Source: Stenotrophomonas sp. WZN-1
Lineage (GTDB): Bacteria; Pseudomonadota; Gammaproteobacteria; Xanthomonadales; Xanthomonadaceae
Length of the DNA: 64,000 nucleotides
Assembly: GCF_002192255.1 (NCBI RefSeq)
Contig: NZ_CP021768.1
Location: 4,110,001-4,174,000, forward strand
Reading direction: 5' to 3'
The notes under the pieces: generated by a model
Database searches by the model: none
What the model was told of the DNA's origin: nothing
The model's input: the letters and a program-made list of their open reading frames with translations, nothing else
In this document: one piece after another, positions 34,710 to 42,921 of the stretch
Layout of the letters: each line of letters begins with the position of its first letter
Position numbering within the stretch: the stretch's first letter is position 1
Made by a program: the position numbers and the translations under genes

Positions 34710-36599
34710 TCAGACCAGCGGTTCGTCGGACAGGTAGGTGTAACCGGTCAGGCCGGCCTCCAGCGCCTCCGACAACTCCTGCGCGCGTTCCGGCGACAGT
34801 TGCGCCTCGGCCACGCGCTGCGCATAGGTGGCGCGCAGCTCGTCCAGGCGGTAACCCACGTAATCCAGCATCACGTCGGTGGTGTCGCCGCGGCGCTGCT
34901 GGGTGATGGCATAACCATCGGCATCGGCCAGCACTTCCACCGCGTCGGTATCGCCGAACAGGTTGTGGATGTCGCCCAGGATTTCCTGGTAGGCGCCGAC
35001 CATGAAGAAGCCGATGCGGTAGCTCTCGCCCGGCTTCATCTTGTGCAGCGGCAGCGAGCTGTCCAGGCTCTCGTTCTCGACATAGGTTTCCACCATGCCG
35101 TCCGAGTCGCAGGTCATGTCGGCGATGATGCCGCGACGGTCCGGGGTTTCGTCCAGGCGCTCGATCGGCACGATCGGGAACACCTGGTCTATCGCCCACA
35201 CGTCCGGGATCGATTCGAACACGCTGAAGTTGACGAAGTACTTGTCGACCAGGCGCTCGTTCAGTTCGTCCAGCACCGGGCGATGGCTCTTCTCGTCGTA
35301 GCTCAGGCGCGCACGCACGCCGTGGGCGATGGCGTAGAACAGATCGTCGATGCGCGCACGCTGCGGCAGGTCGATCTGGCCCAGCGCGTAGCTGGCCAGG
35401 CCTTCGGCGTGGAAATGCTGTGCTTCCTGGAACAGCTCCACCGCCGGGCGCACGTCCAGCTCGTCGTGGATCTCGCGCAGGTGGCGGATCGCCGCCGGCT
35501 CGTCGTCGTGCTGGTCCGGCACGCGGCCTTCCTGCGCCTCCTCCACTTCCGAGACATTGGCGATCAGCACCGCGTGGTGCGCGGTCATCGCGCGGCCGCA
35601 CTCGGTGACGATGCGCGGCGGGGTCAGGCCGAACTCTTCGCAGGCATTGGCCAGCGGCTGCACGATGTTGCTGGCATAGGAATGCAGGCCGTAGTTGATC
35701 GAGCAGAAGCTGCGCGAACGGGTGCCTTCGTAATCCACGCCCAGGCCACCGCCCACATCGACGTGGGTGATCTTCGCGCCCAGGCGCGACAGCTCCACGA
35801 AGTAGCGGGTCGCTTCGCGCATGCCATTGGCGATGTCGCGTACGTTGGAGATCTGCGAGCCCATGTGGAAGTGCAGCAGGTTCAGGCAGTCGGCGTACTC
35901 GGTGTCACGCAGCGACTTCCACAGGTCCAGCAGCTGGCGCGGCGACAGGCCGAACTTGGCCTTGTCGCCACCGCTGTTCTGCCACTTGCCGGCGCCCAGC
36001 GAGGCCAGGCGCATGCGCACGCCCAGGCCCGGCTTCACGTCCAGCGCCTTGGACTCTTCCAGCACCAGCTTCAGCTCGGACGGCTTCTCGATGACGATGA
36101 AGGTCTGCAGGCCCAGCTTGCGGCCGATCAGGGCCAGGCGGATGTACTCGCGGTCCTTGTAGCCGTTGCAGACGATCAGGCCACCGGGGCGCGACAGCGC
36201 CAGCACGGCCATCAGCTCGGGCTTGCTGCCCGCTTCCAGGCCGAAGCCCTCGCCGTGGTGGCTGGCCAGGGTGCCGGCCACGCCGCGGGTCTGGTTGACC
36301 TTGATCGGGTACACGGCGGTGTAGCCGCCGCTGTACTCCCAGTCCTGCTGGGCCTGGCCGAAGGCCGCCTGCAGCTTGCCCAGGCGCTGGCCGAGGATGT
36401 CCGGGAAGCGCACCAGCAGCGGCAGCTTGGCGCCGGCCGCACGGGCCGCGTCCACCACCTTGGGCAGCGATACCACCGGGCCGTCCGCCCCGGTCGGTCT
36501 CACCACCATGTGCCCGGCCTGATCCACGTCGAAGTAACCGTCCGCCCAATGCGGGATCGAGTAGGTCTTGCGGGCTTGGTCGAGGGACCAATCGGTCAT
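34710..36599 (-). CDS. speA: Biosynthetic arginine decarboxylase
   Basis: A 629-residue PLP enzyme (fold III) that converts arginine to agmatine at the start of polyamine synthesis. The PLP-binding Lys lies in TAVYPIKVNQTRGVAG near the N-terminus. HFHMGSQISNVRDI, THVDVGGGLGVDYEG and SFGLAPVMTECGRAM-type sequence (IVTECGRAMTAHH) mark the barrel. The C-terminal half contains DMTCDSDGM and GAYQEILGDIHNLFGD. The start at 36599 gives the family length; 12 open codons upstream are ignored. It is divergent from speE, the spermidine synthase gene. Confidence 0.96.
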   Translation of the reverse strand: MTDWSLDQARKTYSIPHWADGYFDVDQAGHMVVRPTGADGPVVSLPKVVDAARAAGAKLPLLVRFPDILGQRLGKLQAAFGQAQQDWEYSGGYTAVYPIKVNQTRGVAGTLASHHGEGFGLEAGSKPELMAVLALSRPGGLIVCNGYKDREYIRLALIGRKLGLQTFIVIEKPSELKLVLEESKALDVKPGLGVRMRLASLGAGKWQNSGGDKAKFGLSPRQLLDLWKSLRDTEYADCLNLLHFHMGSQISNVRDIANGMREATRYFVELSRLGAKITHVDVGGGLGVDYEGTRSRSFCSINYGLHSYASNIVQPLANACEEFGLTPPRIVTECGRAMTAHHAVLIANVSEVEEAQEGRVPDQHDDEPAAIRHLREIHDELDVRPAVELFQEAQHFHAEGLASYALGQIDLPQRARIDDLFYAIAHGVRARLSYDEKSHRPVLDELNERLVDKYFVNFSVFESIPDVWAIDQVFPIVPIERLDETPDRRGIIADMTCDSDGMVETYVENESLDSSLPLHKMKPGESYRIGFFMVGAYQEILGDIHNLFGDTDAVEVLADADGYAITQQRRGDTTDVMLDYVGYRLDELRATYAQRVAEAQLSPERAQELSEALEAGLTGYTYLSDEPLV

Positions 36600-36632
36600 T
36601 TCAGTCGGCCTTGTTGGCAATAAAAGGGGGGG

Positions 36633-36670
36633 CATGATAACGCCTATATGCCCACAGGTTCGTTATCATG
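36633..36670. promoter_or_regulatory. Inverted repeat in the speA/speE divergent promoter
   Basis: CATGATAACG (36633-36642) and its exact complement CGTTATCATG (36661-36670) are separated by 18 bases. The repeat lies 33 bases before speA and 120 before speE. Each arm holds a TATCAT sequence reading outward that could serve as a -10 box. An operator for a shared repressor is equally possible. Confidence 0.5.
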
Positions 36671-36790
36671 CGCGCCCGCGCCCGTGACAGGTTCCAACCT
36701 GAACGGGCCGATCCGTCCGGATGTGGCATCTGTGCCACGCGGCCCCGCCCGCCAGCCCGGCTCCACCCCTCCGAACAGGACTGTTTTCCA

Positions 36791-37645
36791 ATGACTGACA
36801 GCAACAACTGGTACATCGAACACTTCGAGCGCACCGGCTCGGCCATCGGCTACCGCATCACCGGCAAGCTGGACGAGGTGCAGTCGCCGTTCCAGAAGAT
36901 CGAGATCTTCCAGACCACCGACTGGGGCAACCTGATGACCATCGATGGGGCCATCATGCTGACCAGCAAGGACAACTTCTTCTACCACGAGATGATCAGC
37001 CACCCGGTGCTGTTCACCCACGCCGCGCCCAAGCGCGTGGTGATCATCGGTGGCGGCGACTGCGGCACCCTGCGCGAAGTGCTCAAGCACACCGGCGTGG
37101 AGAGCGTGACCCAGTGCGATATCGACGAGCAGGTCACCGTGATGGCGCGCAAGCACTTCCCGGAACTGTGCGACTCCAACGACGACGCCCGCGCCGAGCT
37201 GCTGTTCGACGACGGCGTGGCCTACATGGCCAACTGCCCGGCGGGCAGCGTGGACGTGGTGATCGTCGATTCGACCGACCCGGTCGGCCCGGGCGAAGGC
37301 CTGTTCAACAAGGCCTTCTACGAGAGCTGCTTCAAGGCCCTGAAGGACGACGGCATCCTGGTGCAGCAGTCCGAATCGCCGCTGATGCAGCTGGACCTGA
37401 TCAACGAGATGCGCACCGAGATGGGCAAGGCCGGCTTCGGCTCGTTCAAGACCCTGCCGTTCCCGCAGCCGTGCTACCCCACCGGCTGGTGGAGCGTGAC
37501 CATGGCGCGCAAGGGCGACAGCAGCTTCGACTTCCGCCAGGCCGACTCGGCCGCCAAGACCTTCAACACCCTGTACTACACCGCCGCGCTGCACACCGGC
37601 GTGCTGGTGACCCCGCCGTTCGTGCAGGCGGCGCTGAAGGGCTGA
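36791..37645 (+). CDS. speE: Polyamine aminopropyltransferase (spermidine synthase)
   Basis: A 284-residue methyltransferase-fold enzyme that transfers an aminopropyl group from decarboxylated S-adenosylmethionine to putrescine. The signature VVIIGGGDCGTLREVLKHTG and the catalytic/putrescine-binding VVIVDSTDPVGPGEGLF are intact, as are the N-terminal EHFERTG and the QSESP loop. The ATG at 36791 follows AGGACTG; the upstream open frame is the promoter region. With speA across the divergent promoter it makes a polyamine gene pair. Agmatine-to-putrescine enzymes and the decarboxylase supplying aminopropyl groups are elsewhere. Confidence 0.96.
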   Translation: MTDSNNWYIEHFERTGSAIGYRITGKLDEVQSPFQKIEIFQTTDWGNLMTIDGAIMLTSKDNFFYHEMISHPVLFTHAAPKRVVIIGGGDCGTLREVLKHTGVESVTQCDIDEQVTVMARKHFPELCDSNDDARAELLFDDGVAYMANCPAGSVDVVIVDSTDPVGPGEGLFNKAFYESCFKALKDDGILVQQSESPLMQLDLINEMRTEMGKAGFGSFKTLPFPQPCYPTGWWSVTMARKGDSSFDFRQADSAAKTFNTLYYTAALHTGVLVTPPFVQAALKG

Positions 37646-37652
37646 TCGGAAA

Positions 37653-37677
37653 GCGTGCCAACCAAGGTTGGCACCCA
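37653..37677. repeat. SMAG-type palindrome after speE
   Basis: Arms GTGCCAACC/GGTTGGCAC with a CCACC tail, just before the terminator. Confidence 0.8.
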
Positions 37678-37687
37678 CCCAAAAGAA

Positions 37688-37716
37688 AACCCGCGCTGGC
37701 GACAGCGCGGGTTTTT
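37688..37716 (+). terminator. Rho-independent terminator of speE
   Basis: Stem AACCCGCGCTG / CAGCGCGGGTT (37688-37698 and 37703-37713) with loop GCGA and a run of five T. It lies about 40 bases after the speE stop. Confidence 0.9.
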
Positions 37717-37719
37717 GCA

Positions 37720-37842
37720 TTCTGTAGAGCCGAGCCCATGCTCGGCTGCTCTTCGGACAGGTTGCGGCAAACCCAGCCGAGCACAGGCTCGGCTCTACAA
37801 CTTCCCCGCGGATTCCGGTAGCGCCGGGCCATGCCCGGCGGC
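37720..37842. repeat. Three SMAG-type palindromes between speE and lpxO
   Basis: GTAGAGCCGAGC/GCTCGGC head-right copy (37722-37748), an inverted GCCGAGC copy ending CTAC (37776-37800), and a GTAGCGCCGGGC copy (37818-37840). The first two form an inverted pair around about 27 bases. Confidence 0.85.
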
Positions 37843-37849
37843 GGTTCGC

Positions 37850-38758
37850 TCAAAGCGCCCAGATACCCGCAATCACCGCCACCACCAGGCCCCACTTGAT
37901 CAGCTGGTAGGCAACCACGCTGCGCTCGCGCAGTGCCTTGGCCTTCAGGCGCACCTTGTAGACGCTGCCGAAGGCCTTGTTGACGCCACCGGTCGGGTCA
38001 CCCGGCAGGTTCGGCGAGGCACCACCGGCCAGCAGCGTGGCCGCCACTGCACGATTGAACAGCCCCGGCAGGCCGAAGCGCAGCGGGCGGGCGATGTCGC
38101 AGAACAGGATCACGCGATCATCCGGCGTCTCGTTGTGCGCGTGGTGGATGTAGGTCTCGTCGAACATCATCCACTCACCATCGCGCCAGCTCTTCTTGAT
38201 GCCGTCCACTTCGATGTAGCACCCGTCGTTGTTGGGCGTGGCCAGGCCCAGGTGCAGGCGCAGCGAACCGGCGAACGGGTCGCGGTGCGGGCGCAGTTCG
38301 CTGCCCGACGGCAGCTGCGCGAACATCGCCGCGCGCACGTCCGGCAGCGACTCCAGCAGCGCGGTGGTCTTGGGGCACATCGCCTTCGCCGACGGGTGCG
38401 ACGGGCCATACCACTTCAGGTAGAAGCGCTTCCAGCCACGACGGAAGAACGAATTGAAGCCGGCATCGTTGAACGTGCTGGAGGCGGCGATCTTCTGCGC
38501 ATCGCGCAGCGCCAGCGCCTCGTCGCGGATCATCTGCCAGTTCTGGCGCAGCGGCTCCAGCTGCGGGAACTCCTTGGCTGGGTCCAGGAACGGCGTGGTC
38601 GGCACCTTCGAGAACATGTACATGACCACGTTGATCGGGGCCATGAAACTGGAGTGGTCCAGCAGCTGGCGCGACCAGCGCGCGCGGACCTTGCCACGGA
38701 AGTGGATGTACAGCACGCAGGCCACGAACAGCGCTGCAATGACGATTTTGATGATCAA
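37850..38758 (-). CDS. lpxO: LpxO-like lipid A aspartyl/asparaginyl beta-hydroxylase (TTG start)
   Basis: 302 residues with an N-terminal membrane anchor (IIKIVIAALFVACVLYIHF). The Fe(II)/2-oxoglutarate dioxygenase motif is present: ELRPHRDPFAGSLRLHLGL with HxD, and DETYIHHAHNET with the distal His, plus the Arg in DDRVILFCD. LpxO 2-hydroxylates the secondary acyl chain of lipid A. The start is TTG at 38758, preceded by GGAGGAAA; no ATG lies before the membrane anchor. A hydrophobic C-terminal segment is also present. Neighbouring LPS-kinase-like and PhoPQ-like genes fit a role in outer-membrane modification. Confidence 0.88.
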   Translation of the reverse strand: MIIKIVIAALFVACVLYIHFRGKVRARWSRQLLDHSSFMAPINVVMYMFSKVPTTPFLDPAKEFPQLEPLRQNWQMIRDEALALRDAQKIAASSTFNDAGFNSFFRRGWKRFYLKWYGPSHPSAKAMCPKTTALLESLPDVRAAMFAQLPSGSELRPHRDPFAGSLRLHLGLATPNNDGCYIEVDGIKKSWRDGEWMMFDETYIHHAHNETPDDRVILFCDIARPLRFGLPGLFNRAVAATLLAGGASPNLPGDPTGGVNKAFGSVYKVRLKAKALRERSVVAYQLIKWGLVVAVIAGIWAL

Positions 38759-39191
38759 AGCACTTTCCTCCAGCCGCGGCCGGAACGGGAAACGGGGCGA
38801 TGCACGGCCAGGCGGCCAGCACCGGTTGGGAACGCGGCAGGGGACGGGGACGTGCCGGAGGGGGGCGGCCGCCGATGTCGCGGGTTAACAGCTTATGGTC
38901 GGCAGGCCGTGCGCCGGGGTCAAGCCGGACGTGCGTCGCGTTCAGCGCGGCGCCGATGAATGGGCCGGGAGCGCGCCCAACCCCTTGATTCAACAAGGCA
39001 AGCCTTATAAGTGAGACAGAATTGTCCGATTCTGCGTGACGAACTGTTCCAGCCACGACCCCGACATTTCTCCGACAAATCGTGGAATAGCGAACTGGCG
39101 AGTACTAAAATTAACGAAAACTTAGTAACTCCCTGTAACACCGGTTCGCTTGACGCTTTGCGCCACCCACCGGGTCGTCCGAGACCCCGAC
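38759..39191. other. Long intergenic region between lpxO and the kinase-like gene
   Basis: 433 bases without a supported gene. The lpxO ribosome site GGAGG lies at the left end (minus strand). A+T-rich segments near 38985-39011 (TTGATT, then TTATAA) and 39090-39140 are the likely promoter areas for the two divergent genes. Two inverted repeats are visible: AAGGC-AA-GCCTT at 38996-39007, and CAGAAT-N6-ATTCTG at 39017-39034. No repeat of the SMAG type is seen. Confidence 0.6.
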
Positions 39192-39851
39192 ATGTATCTT
39201 CCTGCCCTGCCCCCCTCCTCCTGCGGCAATGACGCCGCCTCCCCGCTGCTGCTCAAGCGCGGCGAGCGTTTCCTGGCCCCCGACGTCTACCGCACCTGCC
39301 TGGACGGGCGCGAGGCGGTCATCAAGGACTATTCCCGCTATCGCGGCACTCCCGTTTCGCTGATCGCGCGGCTGATGGTGCGCCGTGAAGCACGCATTCT
39401 GCAGCGCCTGGGCGGCTGGAAGCATGCTCCCGCGCTGCTCGGCACCCTGGGCGGCCTGGCACTGGGCATGGAATTCATTCCCGGCCAGACGCTCAGCAGC
39501 GCACAGGCCGTCGGCAATGAGGTGTTCGAGCAGCTACAGCACGCGCTCAGCCGCCTGCATGCCGCCGGCATCACCCACAACGACCTGCATGGCACCAACG
39601 TGGTGGTCAGTGGCGGCGTGCCGGTACTGCTGGACTTCACCTCCGCCTGGCGCGCCCCGCGCTGGCTACGCCGCAACCCACTGAGCCGGCAGATGCGCCG
39701 CAGCGACATGAAGAACCTGCTGAAGATCCGCCAGCGCGTGACCGGCCAGGCGCCGAGTGCCGCGCAGGCCGCACTGGTGGCCGACCCGGGCTGGGTCGCC
39801 GCCGTGCGGCAGGGCTGGAAGCGGTTCTATAAGTGGGCGAAGCGTCGTTAA
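39192..39851 (+). CDS. Lipopolysaccharide kinase-like protein (InaA/RIO-like)
   Basis: 219 residues of a small eukaryotic-type kinase fold. The Lys in GREAVIKDYSRYRG is followed by the Glu-containing helix MVRREARILQRLGG. The catalytic loop is GITHNDLHGTNVVV and the metal-binding loop VLLDFTSAW. This is the pattern of InaA, RIO and Kdo/heptose kinases rather than of classical protein kinases. A substrate in the cell envelope is suggested by the neighbouring lpxO gene, but this is inference. The start at 39192 follows a weak site; 14 upstream codons are open. Confidence 0.78.
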   Translation: MYLPALPPSSCGNDAASPLLLKRGERFLAPDVYRTCLDGREAVIKDYSRYRGTPVSLIARLMVRREARILQRLGGWKHAPALLGTLGGLALGMEFIPGQTLSSAQAVGNEVFEQLQHALSRLHAAGITHNDLHGTNVVVSGGVPVLLDFTSAWRAPRWLRRNPLSRQMRRSDMKNLLKIRQRVTGQAPSAAQAALVADPGWVAAVRQGWKRFYKWAKRR

Positions 39852-39969
39852 GCGCTGTTCGCCCCTGCATTGCTTGCGCGACTGCCGTTTGCCCCTGCAT
39901 TTGCCCGGGGTCACACGCCCGATTTGCTCTGCGATACTCGTCGGCACGCCACTCGCAAGGACGCTGGGG

Positions 39970-40617
39970 ATGCCGACACCTGAACACACCCGCCTGCTGA
40001 CTGCAGCCGCAAGATCCATACTGCGCCCCTTGGGCTGCGTGCAAAAGGGCCGTTCGCGCACCTGGCTTGACGACCAGGGCTGGTGGGTCGGAGTGGTCGA
40101 GTTCCAGCCTTCGGCATGGGACAGGGGCAGCTACCTCAATGTCGGCGCCTGCTGGCTCTGGGAAGAAAAGGACTACCTGTCCTTCGACGTGGGCGGCCGC
40201 GTTGCCGGATTCGAACGCTTCACCGAAACCGCCGAGTTTGCCTCGGCCGCACAGGCACTGGCTGAGCAGGCAGCCGCCGAGGTACTGGCCCTGCGTGACC
40301 GTTTCCCCACCCCGGGGCATGTGCGTGCATTGATGAGCCGCCACCCCAAACCGGGCATCCGCGAACACATCCATGCGGGCATCACTGCCGGGCTGGCGGG
40401 CGCTTACGACGAGGGTCGCAGGCACTTGGCACTGGCCGCTACGGAGACCCACCCAGCGCCATGGGTCGATGTGCTGAAGCAACGCTGTGCCGAACTCATG
40501 CCGCTGCTGCAACGTGATGGCGGCTTCGAGGCAGAGATCGCCGCCACCGTGACGCGCACCCGCCGCGCGCTCGGTCTACCGGAGTGGCGGTCGTCCCCCC
40601 TCATTCCGCCGGGTTGA
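39970..40617 (+). CDS. DUF4304-like unknown protein
   Basis: 215 residues from ATG 39970 after a GGGG-containing site. The N-terminal part (LRPLGCVQKGRSRTWLDDQG, WWVGVVEFQPSAWDRGSYLN) recalls DUF4304-type proteins, which often occur as immunity-like or toxin-neighbouring genes. The C-terminal half is helical (RDRFPTPGHVRALMSRH, AGAYDEGRRHLALAATE). No catalytic motif is evident. It stands alone between the kinase gene and repeats before glnB. The assignment rests on pattern only. Confidence 0.55.
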   Translation: MPTPEHTRLLTAAARSILRPLGCVQKGRSRTWLDDQGWWVGVVEFQPSAWDRGSYLNVGACWLWEEKDYLSFDVGGRVAGFERFTETAEFASAAQALAEQAAAEVLALRDRFPTPGHVRALMSRHPKPGIREHIHAGITAGLAGAYDEGRRHLALAATETHPAPWVDVLKQRCAELMPLLQRDGGFEAEIAATVTRTRRALGLPEWRSSPLIPPG

Positions 40618-40672
40618 TCACACTGGGAGGGCACTTCGTCGAACACGGGTGTTCGCGCCGCCCGATTCCGGT

Positions 40673-40795
40673 CGTAGAGTCGAGCTTGCTCGACCGCTTT
40701 GCCGCTCATTGTAGAGCCGAGCCCACGCTCGGCTGCTGTTCCTGCATCGCGCGAAATGCAGCCGAGCATCGGCTCGGCTCTACAACATCCCGCCA
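40673..40795. repeat. SMAG-type palindromes between the unknown gene and glnB
   Basis: GTAGAGTCGAGCTTGCTCGAC at 40674, GTAGAGCCGAGC/GCTCGGC at about 40711, and an inverted GCCGAGC copy ending CTAC at about 40768-40791. Three palindromes lie within 123 bases between convergent genes. Confidence 0.85.
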
Positions 40796-40801
40796 AACGG
40801 G

Positions 40802-41143
<342 letters not shown>

Positions 41144-41295
41144 CTATCTCCTGTCTTCCGGCGTGGAGGATAGCGCCTGAACGCGGCCCGTGCGAAGCCG
41201 CTGCGACCTGTCCGGGCGATGGGTGCCAGCAGTATCCTTGTGCCCGAATGGCCTGCCCGCGCCGGATGCACGGGCCCACCCCCACGGAGCACCCC

Positions 41296-41547
41296 ATGAT
41301 CGACCTGAACCAAATCGATGACCTCGCCCGTCGCCTCAGCGACCTGGTGCCGCCGGGCCTGCGCGAATCGCGCGAGGAACTGCAGGCCACCTTCAAGAGC
41401 GCGCTGCAGGCCGGCCTGGCCAAGCTCGACCTGGTCACCCGCGAGGAGTTCGAAGTGCAGCGCGCCGTGCTGCTGAAAACCCGCGAGAAGCTGGATGCGC
41501 TGGAAACCGCCGTGCGCGAACTTGAAGGGCGCGGCGCCGCAGAATAG
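41296..41547 (+). CDS. ubiK: UbiK/YqiC-type BMFP protein
   Basis: 83 residues from ATG 41296 with a GGAG site. The order is family-typical: an N-terminal MIDLNQIDDLARRLSDLVP, an amphipathic helix, and a C-terminal coiled coil (LVTREEFEVQRAVLLKTREK, LDALETAVREL). BMFP/UbiK proteins form trimers that assist the soluble ubiquinone-synthesis complex. It is divergent from glnB. A GGAGGCG/CGCCTCC hairpin follows the stop (41551-41569) and may act in termination, although no T run is present. Confidence 0.85.
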   Translation: MIDLNQIDDLARRLSDLVPPGLRESREELQATFKSALQAGLAKLDLVTREEFEVQRAVLLKTREKLDALETAVRELEGRGAAE

Positions 41548-41671
41548 AAAAGGAGGCGCACCGCGCCTCCCACTACAGAGTATTTCCCGAATGGGGCCTT
41601 GCAGCAAGGCCCACCGGGCGCCCTAGACTCGCCGGCCTGTCGATCCGGCAGGACACGCAGGGGCAGTGCCG

Positions 41672-42106
41672 ATGGCGCAGGACACCGAATGGACACCCGT
41701 TTCGCATGACACCTGCCACCAGGTTGCCGGGCCGTTCTACCACGGCACCCGCGCTGATCTGGCGGTGGGCGAGTTGCTGAGTGCGGGCTTCCGCTCCAAC
41801 TATCGCCACAGCGTGGTGATGAACCACATCTACTTCACCACGATTGCCAAGGGCGCCGGGCTGGCTGCGGAGATGGCCAAAGGTGAGGGGCGGCCGCGCG
41901 TGTATGTGGTGGAGCCGACCGGGCCGTTTGAAGACGACCCGAACGTGACCAACAAGAAGTTTCCCGGGAACCCGACGCGGTCGTATCGGAGTGCGCAGCC
42001 GTTGCGTGTGGTTGGGGAGATTGTGGAGTGGGAGCTGTATGACGCGGAATTCGTTCGGCAGTTGAGGGCGTTTGTTGCTTCGGGGAGTGGGGAGATCATC
42101 AACTGA
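41672..42106 (+). CDS. arr: Rifampin ADP-ribosyltransferase
   Basis: 144 residues. The Arr signature is well preserved: GPFYHGTRADLAVGELLSAG, FRSNYRHSVVMNHIYFTT, RPRVYVVEPTGPFEDDPNV and TNKKFPGNPTRSYRS. Arr transfers ADP-ribose from NAD+ to rifamycins and so inactivates them. The ATG at 41672 is chosen over a GTG two codons earlier. No integron, IS element or resistance-gene partner lies beside it, so it looks like a resident chromosomal gene rather than a cassette. Codon use in its last third is less strongly G/C-biased than in the flanking core genes. Confidence 0.93.
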   Translation: MAQDTEWTPVSHDTCHQVAGPFYHGTRADLAVGELLSAGFRSNYRHSVVMNHIYFTTIAKGAGLAAEMAKGEGRPRVYVVEPTGPFEDDPNVTNKKFPGNPTRSYRSAQPLRVVGEIVEWELYDAEFVRQLRAFVASGSGEIIN

Positions 42107-42144
42107 TACTGATAAGGAGGAAGATCAGCGCTTCCCCGCGGCCG

Positions 42145-42597
42145 TTACTTGCAGGGCGTGCTACCCGGTAGCTCGCCCTTCAGCCGTCGCATCGTGGAGT
42201 CGAGCGCTCCAAGGAATGACGCGTCGTCGTCCGTCACAAGCCCGCGCGCGCGCACCAGCATCACCTCAGCCCGGCGGCAATTCTCGCTTCCCCCCAAGGA
42301 AATGAGATGGGAAGCGAGGCGCTGCATCGCCGCAGGATCTCCTCTCGAAACCCCCTCCTCCATCCATTGCCTGTAGAGGGCTGCATCGCCCATCTCGCGG
42401 TAGTGATTTTCCGCCAACGCCTGAGCGTGCCCATCGCCAGAGCGGGCCTTGGCTTCCATCTGTGCTGCGGATTCGGGGCCGTAGCTTTCGCTTCTGCTCC
42501 CAGCGATCACATCGCTGGCGGTGCCACCGGGATTGGTGCAAGCCAGAAGGCATAGCGCCATGCTCGTGAACAAGACCAGTCTCACACAAGCGTTCAT
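42145..42597 (-). CDS. Putative Sel1-like lipoprotein
   Basis: 150 residues from Met 42597, chosen because it gives a lipoprotein signal peptide (VRLVLFTSMALCLLAC, Cys at about 19). The body is helical with a short tetratricopeptide/Sel1-like rhythm (MEAKARSGDGHAQALAENHY, WMEEGVSRGDPAAMQRLASH). The function is unknown. It converges on the arr gene. Codon use is visibly less G/C-biased than that of the core genes, in keeping with the accessory character of this stretch. Confidence 0.68.
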   Translation of the reverse strand: MNACVRLVLFTSMALCLLACTNPGGTASDVIAGSRSESYGPESAAQMEAKARSGDGHAQALAENHYREMGDAALYRQWMEEGVSRGDPAAMQRLASHLISLGGSENCRRAEVMLVRARGLVTDDDASFLGALDSTMRRLKGELPGSTPCK

Positions 42598-42921
42598 CCT
42601 GCATCGCCACATGGTTGGGCCGCTCCCCTGATACAGCGCGATGCTAGAGCGGCCGAGTTCAGCCATCAAGCCGGCGCATGGCCGGACCAACGCATGGGAT
42701 CAGGGGCCCCGCCAGATCCACGTTCAAGGCACACGGCCAAGTCCGCTACGGGTTGCTGGCTGGCCACTGATCAACAGGAAATGCCCTGCGCGAGCCAATG
42801 TCCGCTTCCGGCCAGAAGCGGACGTCCGGGAAGCGTGCGCCCGTGCCTGGAAGAGCTCGATCTGGCGTAGCTCCGTCTACTGTCAACTGAGACGAATCCA
42901 GTGCTCCTTCATCTGAGCGCG
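42598..42921. other. Intergenic region with a GTCCGCTTC hairpin repeat
   Basis: 324 bases without a supported gene. A hairpin with arms GTCCGCTTC (42800-42808) and GAAGCGGAC (42815-42823) is the main feature. The same 24-base hairpin occurs again at 45470-45493, beyond the next three genes. No SMAG copy is seen here. Confidence 0.65.
42800..42823. repeat. Hairpin repeat GTCCGCTTC-N6-GAAGCGGAC, left copy
   Basis: Nine-base arms with loop CGGCCA, identical to 45470-45493. It flanks the AraC / MBL hydrolase / isochorismatase group on the left. Confidence 0.85.
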
